Under the pieces are notes generated by a model. That model had not been told where the DNA came from and searched no databases. It worked only from the letters and a program-made list of their open reading frames with translations. The translations under genes were made by a program, and so were the position numbers. 64,000 bases of DNA from Fulvia fulva (taxonomy: Eukaryota > Ascomycota > Dothideomycetes > Mycosphaerellales > Mycosphaerellaceae). Each line of letters starts with the position of its first letter. Within the stretch, counting starts at the first letter, position 1. Below are positions 34,585-44,756 of the stretch, piece after piece. The stretch is from positions 5,442,501-5,506,500 of the forward strand of contig NC_063015.1 of NCBI RefSeq assembly GCF_020509005.1, in the 5' to 3' direction.

Positions 34585-35741
34585 GCTTTTTCCTGCTCAG
34601 CGGGAGCAGCAGGAGCAGGCTCGATAGCGCCGACAGCGCCGCGAACCGGGTTGCGGGCGTTACGGGCAGCGAGCTGCGGACAGTTGGCTGCGATGTGGCC
34701 TGGACCGCCGCAGTAGGTGCAGAGTCCGGCCTGGCGACGGCGAAGCTTCTCTTCGGGAGTGAGCTTACCGTTGACGAGGCCCTGGACTCGAGGGACGGCG
34801 GCACCAGCGCTGAGATCCATAGCGTCACCTACAGAGACGGGAGGGAGAGCCGTAGGAGCGGCGGCGCCTAGTGGAGCAGCGAAGTGGCTTCCGGGACCAC
34901 GAGGCTGACGACCTTGAGAACGGGAAGCGAGGAGAGAGGCGGTGTGTTTCATGTTGGAGTCGAGGCGCTGGCAGGTCTCGACGAGCTCACGGAAGCTCAT
35001 AGCACCGACGTCCTTGTCCTCGAGGGCTCGAAGAAGCTCTGCTGACAAACCACGGCGGAGAGTGCTCTTCTTGGTCTCTTCGTTGTAGCCGGTGAACCCG
35101 ATGTCGCGGTTGAAGGCCGCGAGGTACTCGGCGAAGCTCTTGTTCTTCTGGAGGAGGTTGTGGATGGCGTTCTGGGCGGTGGCTCTACGGTCTGGATCAC
35201 CAAAGGCAGCACGGAGGTCCTGCATCAAGGTGAGGACGTCCGGGCAGCCGATAGTCTGCGTGGCGTTGTCGATGTAGTGTTGTACCTGAGCCGCGGCGTC
35301 TCCCCGAAGGAGGGAGAAGACGTACGTGACTTTGTCCTTCTCTTGCGGAAAGTGGTCGGCATTAGCCAACAGCTTGATGGTGAGCTGTGTCTCAAATGCC
35401 TCAAACTTGCTCTTGTTGCCGTCGAACTCGTCTGGGTCGTTGACCTTCTTGGAGAAGTGCTGGCGGCGGTTGTCGTCGGCGTGCGGGGCGAGGTTCTGGA
35501 AGGTGTTCACAATACCTTGAAGGTATGTTGCTTGGTTGTTTGCTTGCTCGACCTGCTGGGCGGTCTCGCGGAAAGAGGAGACGGTGCGGTTGATGAGAGC
35601 GTAGGCGGTGTCGGGGTTGGCGTTTGCCCAGGCACCGAAGGCAGCGGCGTTCGAGAAGGGGATGTCAGTCCACTCACTGAAGTGGAATGGAGTGTCTTGG
35701 TTGTCGAGGTTGACACCTCCATCGGTGGCGTGGTCACCCAT
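34581..35741 (-). CDS. gag: gypsy-2 gag (capsid/nucleocapsid)
   Basis: 386 residues from the Met at 35,741, whose coding begins MGDHATDGG. The frame is open further upstream into the LTR, but this Met lies 42 nt after the LTR and is the natural start. The region around residues 100-270 has a retrotransposon Gag capsid-like character. A CCHC zinc knuckle CTYCGGPGHIAANC spans 341-354, with one knuckle only. It assembles virus-like particles and binds the element RNA (family knowledge). It ends with TAG at 34,581-34,583, overlapped by the -1 pol frame. Confidence 0.93.
   Translation of the reverse strand: MGDHATDGGVNLDNQDTPFHFSEWTDIPFSNAAAFGAWANANPDTAYALINRTVSSFRETAQQVEQANNQATYLQGIVNTFQNLAPHADDNRRQHFSKKVNDPDEFDGNKSKFEAFETQLTIKLLANADHFPQEKDKVTYVFSLLRGDAAAQVQHYIDNATQTIGCPDVLTLMQDLRAAFGDPDRRATAQNAIHNLLQKNKSFAEYLAAFNRDIGFTGYNEETKKSTLRRGLSAELLRALEDKDVGAMSFRELVETCQRLDSNMKHTASLLASRSQGRQPRGPGSHFAAPLGAAAPTALPPVSVGDAMDLSAGAAVPRVQGLVNGKLTPEEKLRRRQAGLCTYCGGPGHIAANCPQLAARNARNPVRGAVGAIEPAPAAPAEQEKA
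34587..34593 (-). promoter_or_regulatory. Candidate -1 frameshift site between gag and pol
   Basis: The gag frame reads CAG GAA AAA GCC TAG. A slip back by one base on the A run (heptamer GGAAAAA) gives the pol frame, AGC CTA, and avoids the gag stop at 34,581-34,583. Pol is open across this point. The heptamer is not a perfect X XXY YYZ site, so the assignment is an inference. Confidence 0.5.
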
Positions 35742-35772
35742 GAGGATGACTCGAGTGGTTGACGGTTTGTTG

Positions 35773-35781
35773 GTCTTTTGT
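35773..35781 (-). other. gypsy-2 primer-binding site, self-priming candidate
   Basis: Two bases after the 5' LTR the element reads ACAAAAGAC. It is perfectly complementary (9 nt) to GTCTTTTGT inside the LTR (35,883-35,891 on the plus strand as ACAAAAGAC), about 35-40 nt after a TATAAATA box. That is where the RNA 5' end should lie. This arrangement resembles Tf1-type self-priming. Confidence 0.5.
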
Positions 35782-35783
35782 GA

Positions 35784-36199
35784 TGTCAGGGCGAGAGCCT
35801 GGCCTGTGAGATGCAAGGGTGAAAGCGAGAATGCAGGTGCGAAGTGCAGATGCAAAAGGGTATGGTATGATTGCTACACAAAACAAAAGACGAAGAAAGC
35901 AAGAGAGGCCTGGGGAAGGCCAGATATTTATACGCGACCCTCGCGAGTGCGTGTCCCCGCATCAACAGGGCTAACCCGTGCGAAGCCGCGCTCAGCAGCT
36001 TTGCTCAAAACCTTATTCCAACCTGCCCCACGTTCCGAGTCTTCCACGTGCTTCTTCCAGGGTCCCGTAGCGAATGTTGCGGGGCATGTGATTCTTGGCG
36101 CTCACACACCAAGCTGGACTGTCACTTCTTGACGACTTCTGAGCACTCTGAGGCTCTTCTGTCCCCACCTTCTGTACACTCTGTGGGGAGACCATGACA
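35784..36199 (-). repeat. gypsy-2 5' LTR
   Basis: 416 bp. A TATAAATA box (element sense) lies at 35,925-35,932, a plausible promoter for the element RNA. CTAGG target duplication follows at 36,200-36,204. Confidence 0.95.
35925..35932 (-). promoter_or_regulatory. TATA box of the gypsy-2 LTR promoter
   Basis: TATAAATA in element sense. The same box lies in the other LTR near 30,258-30,265. A pyrimidine-rich stretch follows, suitable for transcription start. Confidence 0.55.
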
Positions 36200-36204
36200 C
36201 TAGG

Positions 36205-39200
36205 CCGAAGTAGCGAAGCTATCGAACAAGGAGCTCGCCTAGCAAATTAATTAACTAGGGGTAGTCGTAGTGAACTAATAGTCTAACGGTACTCTATAGA
36301 TCTATACTAGCTCTACTACTACTAGGAGGCACCTAGAGGTATAGCTATAGTGGGTATCTAAGGTTATGGTATTAGCGAAGGTCTTAACGAAGCAATTTAC
36401 GATCCTAGTCCACGACATACCTAAGGAGTTCGACCTAACTAACCGAGGTCACCTACGTGCTCTCTAAGAGGACAACCCGGTCACTCTTAACTCTCTAATC
36501 TAGAAGGCGACTTGGCTCTATAGGAAATGGCTAGAAGGCAAGAAGGCCTCGGCGCTAATCGTATAGCTATAAGACGCGAAAGCGGCGGATCTAGTAATAG
36601 AATAAGGCCTGATCTAGTAATATAGCCTTAATATAGTAGAAAAGTACTACTTATCCTTCCGTGTCCTCTAATGCTTTAAATACTAACAGTATAGATACTA
36701 AACCTATACGTATATAAATAAGTAGGCCTACTCGAACTATATAGGAGACTATATATCTAGGGACTATATATCGGCTACGAGGCGGTACGCGAACTGTCCG
36801 GGGTACTACCTATCGTATAGCGCGGAATGCCCGTAGCGGAAACTAGCGAAAAACAAGGCAATTACGAACAGAACCGTCGCCCTAAGATTCTACGGCGACC
36901 GTAAGGCTAGCCTATACCGGAACTAGTTAGCGGCGGTCGGGTATAAGCGCCCTAGGGCCGAGAACGATATAAAGGATACGTAACCTAGGGCGTACGGGAG
37001 GCTACGTGCCCTACTAGCTACGGCGAGGGAATCTAACTAGGCCCGGCTCCCCTTTAGTATATAGCCGATAGGCGTAGACTAGGACGTACAAGGTAGTAGG
37101 ATATAGGACGCTAGAGAGGAAATGATTGTCGATACCGATAACTAGCCTCGACACGCTTAGTATTATCTAGTATAACGTTAACTATAGTAAGGATATAGTC
37201 TAGAACCATTTCCTATACGAGGCGGACCCGCGCGTCTACTACGTCCTAGTAATCTAGGAGCTATAGATTAACCCGTACTATAAGAGACTAACGACCTATA
37301 AGTTACTAGGCTATACGACATGCCTACGAGGCGACGGTAGACCCCGTACGTGCTTCTATATCAGTAAGGACATACTAGAATCCGACTAGGAGGTAGTATA
37401 CTACGTAGACGAAGAAGGCGGGGGAGATATTACCTCCCTCTACGTAGGTAGTACTTAGATACACAATATATATATGTAACCGCTAGCCTCGAGGTCTAGC
37501 CGCGACCTTAGGGTCTATAGACACCTAGATAGTACGCTTAAGAGACAAGGGTACTATATCGTAGTAGGAGACTTTAATATATACTACCCTTCCTAGGAAA
37601 GCCTTATATAGCCGCACCCTATAGCCGACGAAGTAATCGACTTAATAGCAAGTAACGTAATCGCCCTTAATACCCCGAAGGACCTAGGCACCTAGAAGAG
37701 AGGGGGACTCTAAGGCACGATCGACCTCTCCTAGATCCTAGATAGCTACTACTATATAGTAACCTACTATAGGATCGAATATAAACTCGAGGCGTCGTTA
37801 GACTATATACTAGTCAGGACCTCTATTACGATATAGATACAATATATACTAGCGGGAACCCCTAAGCTAAACTAGGGAATAGCCTACTAGGCTAATATCT
37901 AGGTATACCTCGACGACTTCGAGAGGCTAGTCTAGATCGCGTAGTAGTAATATATAAGTAAAGACGAGATAGACGAGGCAGTCTAAGGGTTAATAGACGA
38001 AATAAGAAAAGCGACCTTACTTTACGTTCCGCTTACCTAACTAACGATATAGTCTAAACTATACTAGACGCCGAAGTGTACTACGGTAGTAAGAGAAGTA
38101 AGGAGAGCCCGCCGGGTATAGACGAGCAGCTATAGTGAGGAGGCCTAGAACGTATATAGGGAGGCATACTAATAGAAGAAAGCTATAATACGGAGGGAGA
38201 AAGCAGTCGGCTAGAGGGCTATAGTAGAAGAAATCGCCGGCAAGCTAGCGAGGATATAGAAGCTAGCGAAATGGGCCCGACAGGACCCTATACAGGGCCC
38301 CTCTTTCTCTATCCTAGCGCTATAATCGCCTAGTAGCCCGGTTAGCGACCCCGAGGCCAAGGCGCGTCTACTAGCTAGCAAGTTCTTCCCGCCCCTAGTC
38401 GAGGCTGATCTAAGCGACATAAACAGCTCTACTCCCCTAGCCCCTAGCATCGCGGTCCGATAGGAGGTGTCCGAGGGAGAAGTTGCCGCTATACTTAGGA
38501 AGTTGCCGGCGAAGAAAGCCCCGGGGCCGGATAGGATCCTAAACGAGCTACTAAAGAAGTGTAGAGATCAACTAGCCCTAGCAGTTATAGCGATCTTTAA
38601 CGCCTACCTATAGGCCGGATACTACCCGATAGTATTTAAACAATCGACGATAGTAGTCCTACGTAAGCCGTAAAAGGAAGACTATACGTAGGTGAAGTCG
38701 TACCGCCTAATTACGCTCCTTAACACTCTTAGGAAGGCGCTTAAGAAGCTAGTTATAACGAGACTCTCCGAGGCGGTAGAGGAATACTCCCTACTCCCGG
38801 ACACCTAGATAGGTACGCGCCTATAGCGATCGACGCTATCCGCGATAGAACTTATCACCTCTTAGGTAAAGGCTATCTAGTATAAGAATAGGGACAAGGT
38901 GGCTTCCTTGCTTAGCCTAGACATATCGGGAGCCTACGACTACGTATTATACCCGCGGCTACTCTATATCCTAAGATCGAAAGGACTCCCTAAGTAGCTT
39001 ATTAACTTCGTACGGTCCTACCTCCAAAACCGTAGCACGTCGATCCTAGTCGGCTAGTATAGAAGCCTATTTTAAGTAGTCTATACTAGAATCCCGTAAG
39101 GCTTAACGCTAGTACCTATTCTATTCCTCTTCTTTATAGCGACGCTACTCCTAGCCCTAGAATCCTAGAACACCGCTACGAGCGGCTTCGTAGACGACAC

Positions 39201-40625
39201 GAACATCCTAGCGTAGTTTTCCTCGACTAAGGAAAACTATAGGCTACTAGAAGAGAAGCACAAGTTCTACGAGGACTAGGCTAGGAGGTACGGGGCTCGG
39301 TTTGCCCTAGAAAAGTACAATCTGATACACTTTACGCGCCGGCTACGATTCCACAATATATAAGCTTCTATCTAGATATAGGGGCACACGACTAACCCGG
39401 CAAATTAGCTTAGGATCCTCGGACTATAGGTAGACCCGGCGCTACGGTAGAGGAAGTACGTATAGGCAATATTACGGAAAGCTAAACAGAATATAGTATT
39501 ATACTAGAGGCTCACTACGTCTATATAGGGCGCGGACTTCCGGTAGTTACGACTCCTATATACGGCTATTATACGGCCAGTCCTTACCTATAGTAGCTAA
39601 GTGTAGTCCTTAGGCGAGAGGGCCTACCTATTAAAGGGACTCGTCGCGCTATTAGCGAAGATCTAAAACTAATGCCTAAGGAAGGTCACCGCGGTATATA
39701 AGTCGATACTAATAAGGATACTTAAGTACGAGACCGCTATACCGCCGATCGACCTATATATCTAGGGACTACGGACCTCCTACTTAGGCAAGTCGGCATA
39801 GTACCTAGTATAGAAGGTCATCGCTAGTATAGTCGTAAGGGCCCGCGAATTAGTACTAGCGTATAAGGGTATTCGACCCGGAAACGAGCCGAACTACCGG
39901 GTAAGGGACGAATAGCTAGTAATACGGTAGGAAGGTAAGAAGTCATTTATAGAGCAACTATAGAAAGAGAGGTGGAACAACTAGGGTGTAGGGTATAGTA
40001 GACGCCCTTAGCTAGCGGGACAACCTAAGGAATAGTTAGCTACGAAATCCGCGGTCAAGTACCCCCCGAAGCTTATCTACTACCGCCTTACGAGGGTATA
40101 GAGTAGTATAGTAACCTAACTACGAAGCGAACACATCGGCCTCTAGGGGTACCTATTATAGAGGAAGGTTCTAGGATACACGAATACTACCTACCCCTAC
40201 ATCTATCGCTCCTAGAACGTACGGTACGTACTCCTCGTCTGTCCGAGGTAGTCGCTAGGAAGGGGGGAGTAGATGTTAAAGGCGAGGAACCGGACGATTA
40301 GGGCACTTTTTAATAACGCTAAGGACCTACGGCGCATTACGAACTAGATACTAGAGAAGGGCTAGCTAGAATAGTACCGCCTAGTAGGAGTAGTATAGGA
40401 AGAGAGGACACGGCGTAGCGCGACGAGACTAGCTAGGAGCGGGGGCTAACGGGGTAGTAATATAGACTACGTACGTTCAGGGGGAAAGCTAATCTAGATA
40501 AGGAGTAGTCGGGGGCGGGAAGGGTTTTTACCTATTCGGGTTTCCCTTTATACATAACAATAGATATATACCTATATAGGCCGGATAGAGTCCTAGAATA
40601 GGGGAATAACAAATCTATCTATCTA
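36205..40625 (+). mobile_element. LINE copy C, main segment, RIP-mutated
   Basis: Continuation of 29,533-30,116 after the gypsy-2 insertion; the two parts total about 5.0 kb. It aligns with copy B throughout, including endonuclease and RT regions: an RT active-site reading FVDDTNIL lies near 39,188-39,211. A stem-loop is at 40,517-40,546 and a TCTA tail at about 40,612-40,625. Both strands are RIP-mutated and many stops are shared with copy B. A 240-nt minus-strand ORF at 38,211-38,450 is an accident. Confidence 0.9.
40517..40546 (+). other. Conserved 3' stem-loop of LINE copy C
   Basis: GGGAA at 40,517-40,521 pairs with TTCCC at 40,542-40,546. Confidence 0.6.
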
Positions 40626-40939
40626 ATAACGTTAAGGACCTACGGCGTATTACGAACTAGATACTAGAGAAGGGCTAGCTAGAACAGTACCGCCTAGTAG
40701 GAGTAGTATAGGAAGAGAGGACACGGCGTAGCGCGACGAGACTAGCTAGGAGCGGGGGCTAACGGGGTAGTAATATAGACTACGTACGTTTAGAGGGAAA
40801 GCTAATCTAGATAAGGAGAAGTCGGGGGCGGGAAGGGTTCTCACCTATTCGGATTTCCCTTTGTATATAATAATAGATATATACCTATATAGGCCGAGTA
40901 GGGTCCTAGAATAGGGGAATTACAAATCTATCTATATAT
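40626..40939 (+). mobile_element. Second, 5'-truncated LINE 3' end directly after copy C
   Basis: About 314 bp repeating the last part of copy C (from the position equivalent to about 40,315), with its own stem-loop (40,830-40,859) and tail. It follows the TCTA tail of copy C without intervening host DNA. The 16-bp target duplication encloses both units together. Confidence 0.88.
40830..40859 (+). other. Conserved 3' stem-loop of the truncated LINE unit
   Basis: GGGAA at 40,830-40,834 pairs with TTCCC at 40,855-40,859. Confidence 0.6.
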
Positions 40940-40955
40940 CTAGTAATCGACTAGA

Positions 40956-43900
40956 GAAGAGGAGTACTTAGATTTGAGTAATACGATTACGTTATCGCGA
41001 TTAAACCTACGTAGCGGTAGCGTTCGCTAGTAGATAAGGTAAGATAGCTAAATAGAATATAGCTTATACCGACTAGAAGGACAGAAGAACTACCTTCGAC
41101 TAGGATAGACACCGACTTAGGGTAGTTAGGTTACGAGATCACCGGAATAGATAGAAGTAACGTACTATCGAAAATGTCTACTTCGGAACTAGACATTCCT
41201 CTAGTATATCGTAGATAGTCACGACTATTTAGAGAAGAGGAAGGCAAGGACGCCTTACCTAAGTACGTACTATAGGATCATAAGATATATATTTAGCTAG
41301 GAAAAGAGCCTCTATAGGGACCCCTATACTAAATGTCTAAAAAAGAGCTCGAAACCTTATAAGAATAGCTAAAGGAGAAGCTAGCCAAAGGATAGATACG
41401 ACGATCCACCTTCAGCGTAGGAACTCTATATATATTCGTTCTAAAACCAAACGGGAAACTACGACTCGTATAAGACTACCGAAAGTTGAACGAGATTACG
41501 ATTAAGAACCGATACCCGCTACCTAATATCGAAGAAGTATAAGACAGATTAACCGGATTAGACTAGTATATAAAGATTGACCTACGAGATGCCTTCTACG
41601 CTATACGGATAGTAGAAGGAGAGGAGTAGAAAACCGCTTTTAGAATACGATACGGACTTTACGAATTCTTAGTTATACCTATAGGACTGACTAACGTATC
41701 CGTATCCTACTAGGACCTTATTAACGAAATACTTAGATACCTACTCGACGTATACGTCATCGCTTATATAGACGACATACTAGTCTACACCAAAGGATCC
41801 CTCTAGGAACACGTTAAGTAAGCCTAAGACGTCTTCGAACGACTTACGAAGTTAGGATTTAAGACGGTACCGGAGAAATACGAATTCTATAAGAAGGGAG
41901 TCAAGTTCTTAGGCTTTATTATTAGTACGACAGGAATCACGATTGATCCTACTAAGACATAGTCAATTAGGGAATGGCTAGAACCAAAGACAGTTAAGGA
42001 AGTGTAATCGTTCCTTAGACTCGCTAACTATAACCGGAAATTTATTAAGGACTACTTAAAGACAGTAGCACCTATAACGACCCTTATACGAAAGGACGTT
42101 ATATAGAAATAGGGAAAGGAGCAATATAAAGCGTCTACGAAACTTAAGGAACAATACGCTTCAGCCCCTACACTTCGACTATTCGATAGTAGTAAGGAAG
42201 TCTATATCGAGACCGACGCGTCCGATATAGCAATAGGCGTATATCTTATATAGACATACGATAGGAAACGACACCTAGTAGTCTATTACTCCCGGAAAAT
42301 GACTATAGCGGAATAGACTTACGACATCTATAATAAGGAGCTTCTAGCTATTATTACTACTATATAATATTAGAGAGTATACGTCGAGGGCCTACCGAAG
42401 TTAACGATTCTTTTAGACTATAAGTATCTTACGTACTTCACGACGACGAAAGAACTTACCCGAAGACAAGCCCGCTAGTCGGAGCTATTAGGATAGTATA
42501 AGTTTGAGATTAAGTATACTCTAGGAACAGAGAATAGCCGCGTAGATACGTTGAGCCGAAGAAGCGACTATATAGAAGGAAAAGAACTAGTATAACACAA
42601 GATACTTAAAACGAACCCCGACGGAAGTCTTAGTACTAATATAAGATAGTTTAACAACATCGTACGAATCCTAAGCGATAAGGAAGAACAGTTCCCTATG
42701 TCGTAAGGAAAGTACTAAGTACTAAAGGACCGAGAAGAAGAAAATATTCGATAACATTACGACGAACTAATCTACGGACATCCTAGAACTTCGAAGACAA
42801 TTGACCTAATATAACGCAGCTTCTCATTTCTATAGATAAGATAGAAGGTATTACGCTATATTAAGTAATACGTACACTACTAACGAAACAAGGCTATACG
42901 ATACGCTAAATACGGTTACCTATAGTTTAGGACACTACCGACGAAACTATAGGACGAAGTTATAATAGACTTTATTACGAAACTCCTACTATCTAAAGAT
43001 CAGGTCACCGGACAAATATATAATATAATACTAGTTATAGTCGACAGACTCACAAAATACGTACACTTTATTCCTATATTAGAAACATATACTATAGAGT
43101 AGCTCGGATACCTCGTACTAGATAGATTGATCTAATACTACGGATTCCTAGAGACATTTATTACGGACAGAGACAAGCTCTTTATATCAAATTACTAGAA
43201 GACGCTTATAGGAACGATCGGAATTAAGTACAAGTTATTAATAGTATACTATCTAGAGATAGATAGGCAAACGGAAAGAACGAACTAGACACTTAAACAA
43301 TATCTACGGCACTATATTAATTACGTATAAGACAACTAGGTTTCACTACTACTAATAGCGTAGATTGTACTAAATAACTACAACTTAGAGACAACTTCTA
43401 TAATACCGTTCTTCGCGAACTTTAGAAAAGATCCTAACTTATTTAGAACACCTAGATCCTACCTATAAGCCGAAAGAGCTATCGTGACGACGGAGACTCT
43501 TAAGGAAGTCTATAAAGAAGCCACGAAGGCGATTATAGATGTATAACAAAAATTGTCTTAATAACGGCAAGATATAAGAAAAATGGTACCTCTACTAAAA
43601 AAGGGGGATAAGGTCTATCTCCTTATAAAGAACTTCAAGATAAGGAGAAAGACCAAAAAACTGGATTACGTTAAGGTCGGACCATTTTTGATCGACAAAG
43701 TTATAGGACTAGTTAACTACCGACTATAACTACTACCTAACGCCAAAATCTACCTAATCTTCTACATCTCTAAGCTAGAACCCGTAGACGCCATAACACC
43801 TTACTAAGAGAACTTCTACTTTAAACCGGAAGTAGAAAACGAATTCGAAGTCGAGAAGATCCTAGACAAGAAGGGTTAGAGATACCTTGTTAAGTAGAAA

Positions 43901-43986
43901 GGATACGATAACTCGGAAAATACCTAGGAACTAGAACCTAACCTACGAAACTATTAACAAAAAATATAAGAATTCGAGCACTAACA
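40956..43986 (+). pseudogene. gypsy-1 pol (RT, RNase H, integrase, chromodomain), RIP-inactivated
   Basis: Readable through many TAG/TAA stops. Reverse transcriptase region includes FVLKPNGKLRLV near 41,427 and the active site YIDDILVYT near 41,764-41,790. RNase H ETDASDIA lies near 42,210. Integrase covers about 42,750-43,500, and a chromodomain at about 43,850-43,970 (reading YLVK, KGYDNSENT, ELEPN). The protease part and start of pol lie left of the LINE insertion. No product is expected. It differs clearly from gypsy-2 pol, so the two are different families. Confidence 0.82.
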
Positions 43987-43991
43987 CTTAC

Positions 43992-44495
43992 CTATCTACT
44001 ACCTTCGGACACGGCGTTCCTACCGGAGAGACTAGAGAAGTCAATAGCGTTATTAACAAAATCAATCGAGGACCACACCGTAGGAGAGAGGCCGATAGTT
44101 ATATCCGCCGTAGGACAATCAATATCCTCAATTTCGCTAGAAGCCTCTATCTCCGTCTCTAGACACTACGCCTTCTTACGCGCGCGCTCTTTAGCTTAGC
44201 GAAGTATCGCCTTGTCCGGTACAAGTCGCGCTAGAACCTCTATAAGCTCCTCCTTATCCTTCTCGACCTTCTTTCGATACTCTTCTCGAGTCTTATTAAG
44301 AGACTCCTAGGAAAGGTTGACGTATTTCCGATCCCGACAAACGTACTCCGAGTAACGAAGACGAAAACTACCCTCTATAGCAATATAAGAGAATCCGTTA
44401 AAGAAATAATAATCGTACGCGAGATCTACTAGACGGCCGAGTTCGTTAATTTCTTTCGCGAGCCGGAGACGATTCTTAGAAGAAGAAGACGATAT
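43992..44495 (-). pseudogene. Antisense ORF between pol and 3' LTR of gypsy-1, RIP-inactivated, unknown function
   Basis: The minus strand from 44,495 to 43,992 reads as one frame of 168 codons broken only by three stops (TAG 44,307-44,309, TAA 44,196-44,198, TAG 44,166-44,168), each of the type RIP creates from Gln or Trp codons. The first codon is ATA, one RIP step from ATG. The translation is protein-like: KNRLRLAKEINELGRLVD, then RDRKYVN, then a charged, probably coiled-coil part with REEYRKKVEKDKEELIE, and an acidic tail with ETEIEASSEIEDID. No family recognised. It lies outside pol and before the polypurine tract, in the opposite direction to gag and pol. Gypsy-2 lacks it. Confidence 0.6.
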
Positions 44496-44560
44496 CGTTG
44501 CCTACCTACGATAAGGGGATATTATATTATCTTATATAAGCTTCGGGACGTAGCTAGGCT

Positions 44561-44573
44561 AGAAGGGGGATAG
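44561..44573 (+). other. gypsy-1 polypurine tract
   Basis: AGAAGGGGGATAG directly before the 3' LTR start TATTACGG. Confidence 0.65.
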
Positions 44574-44756
44574 TATTACGGTTCGGATAGAGCTACGACG
44601 ATATATACGGCTATTAGCTAACGGGATCACGTGCGCTATACGAGATCACTCGCTTACTAGTGACTTAGTAATTCGAGATCGCTCGCTTACTAGTGACTTA
44701 GTAATTTGAGGTTACTCGCTTACTAGTGACTTAGTAATTCGAGATACTAAGGAACG
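44574..44756 (+). repeat. 3' LTR of gypsy-1, truncated
   Basis: Aligns with the first about 180 bp of the 5' LTR, then stops abruptly at about 44,756 where non-RIP sequence begins. It carries three tandem 33-bp units (44,646-44,744) against two in the 5' LTR. Confidence 0.88.
44646..44744 (+). repeat. Three tandem 33-bp units in the 3' LTR
   Basis: Units 44,646-44,678, 44,679-44,711 and 44,712-44,744, each containing CTCGCTTACTAGTGACTTAG. Confidence 0.9.

Larger units (their letters stand above)
30117..36199 (-). mobile_element. gypsy-2: young, apparently intact chromodomain Ty3/gypsy retrotransposon
   Basis: 6,083-bp element on the minus strand with two 416-bp LTRs (30,117-30,532 and 35,784-36,199) beginning TGTCATGG and ending CCTGACA in element sense. 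Target duplication CTAGG at 30,112-30,116 and 36,200-36,204. It carries gag (35,741-34,581), pol in the -1 frame (to 30,346), a primer-binding site candidate and a G-run polypurine tract. No RIP: CA and TG are normal and there are no internal stops. The LTRs match wherever I compared them, including identical translations in two frames, so insertion was recent. A chromodomain at the end of integrase places it among chromoviruses. Confidence 0.95.
27573..44756 (+). mobile_element. gypsy-1: old chromodomain Ty3/gypsy LTR retrotransposon, RIP-mutated, split by LINE copy C
   Basis: Parts in order: 5' LTR from 27,573 (TATTACGG, formerly TGTTACGG by RIP logic), gag-like region about 28,000-29,200, start of pol to 29,532, then an interruption by LINE copy C (29,533-40,939), pol resuming at 40,940, an antisense ORF (43,992-44,495), a polypurine tract and a 3' LTR from 44,574 cut off near 44,756. 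The 16-bp sequence CTAGTAATCGACTAGA is duplicated at 29,517-29,532 and 40,940-40,955, marking the LINE insertion. Both strands are RIP-mutated. Confidence 0.88.

Noticed and set aside
35160..35762. 200-codon plus ORF opposite gag
   Set aside because: Shadow of gag on the other strand, with Val/Gly-rich composition typical of antisense frames.
38211..38450. 79-codon minus ORF in LINE copy C
   Set aside because: Accident of RIP-mutated LINE sequence; not open in copy B.
44503..44545. TATA-like promoter for the antisense ORF
   Set aside because: TATATAAG lies about 40 bp upstream, but RIP creates TA-rich words everywhere, so it has no evidential value.
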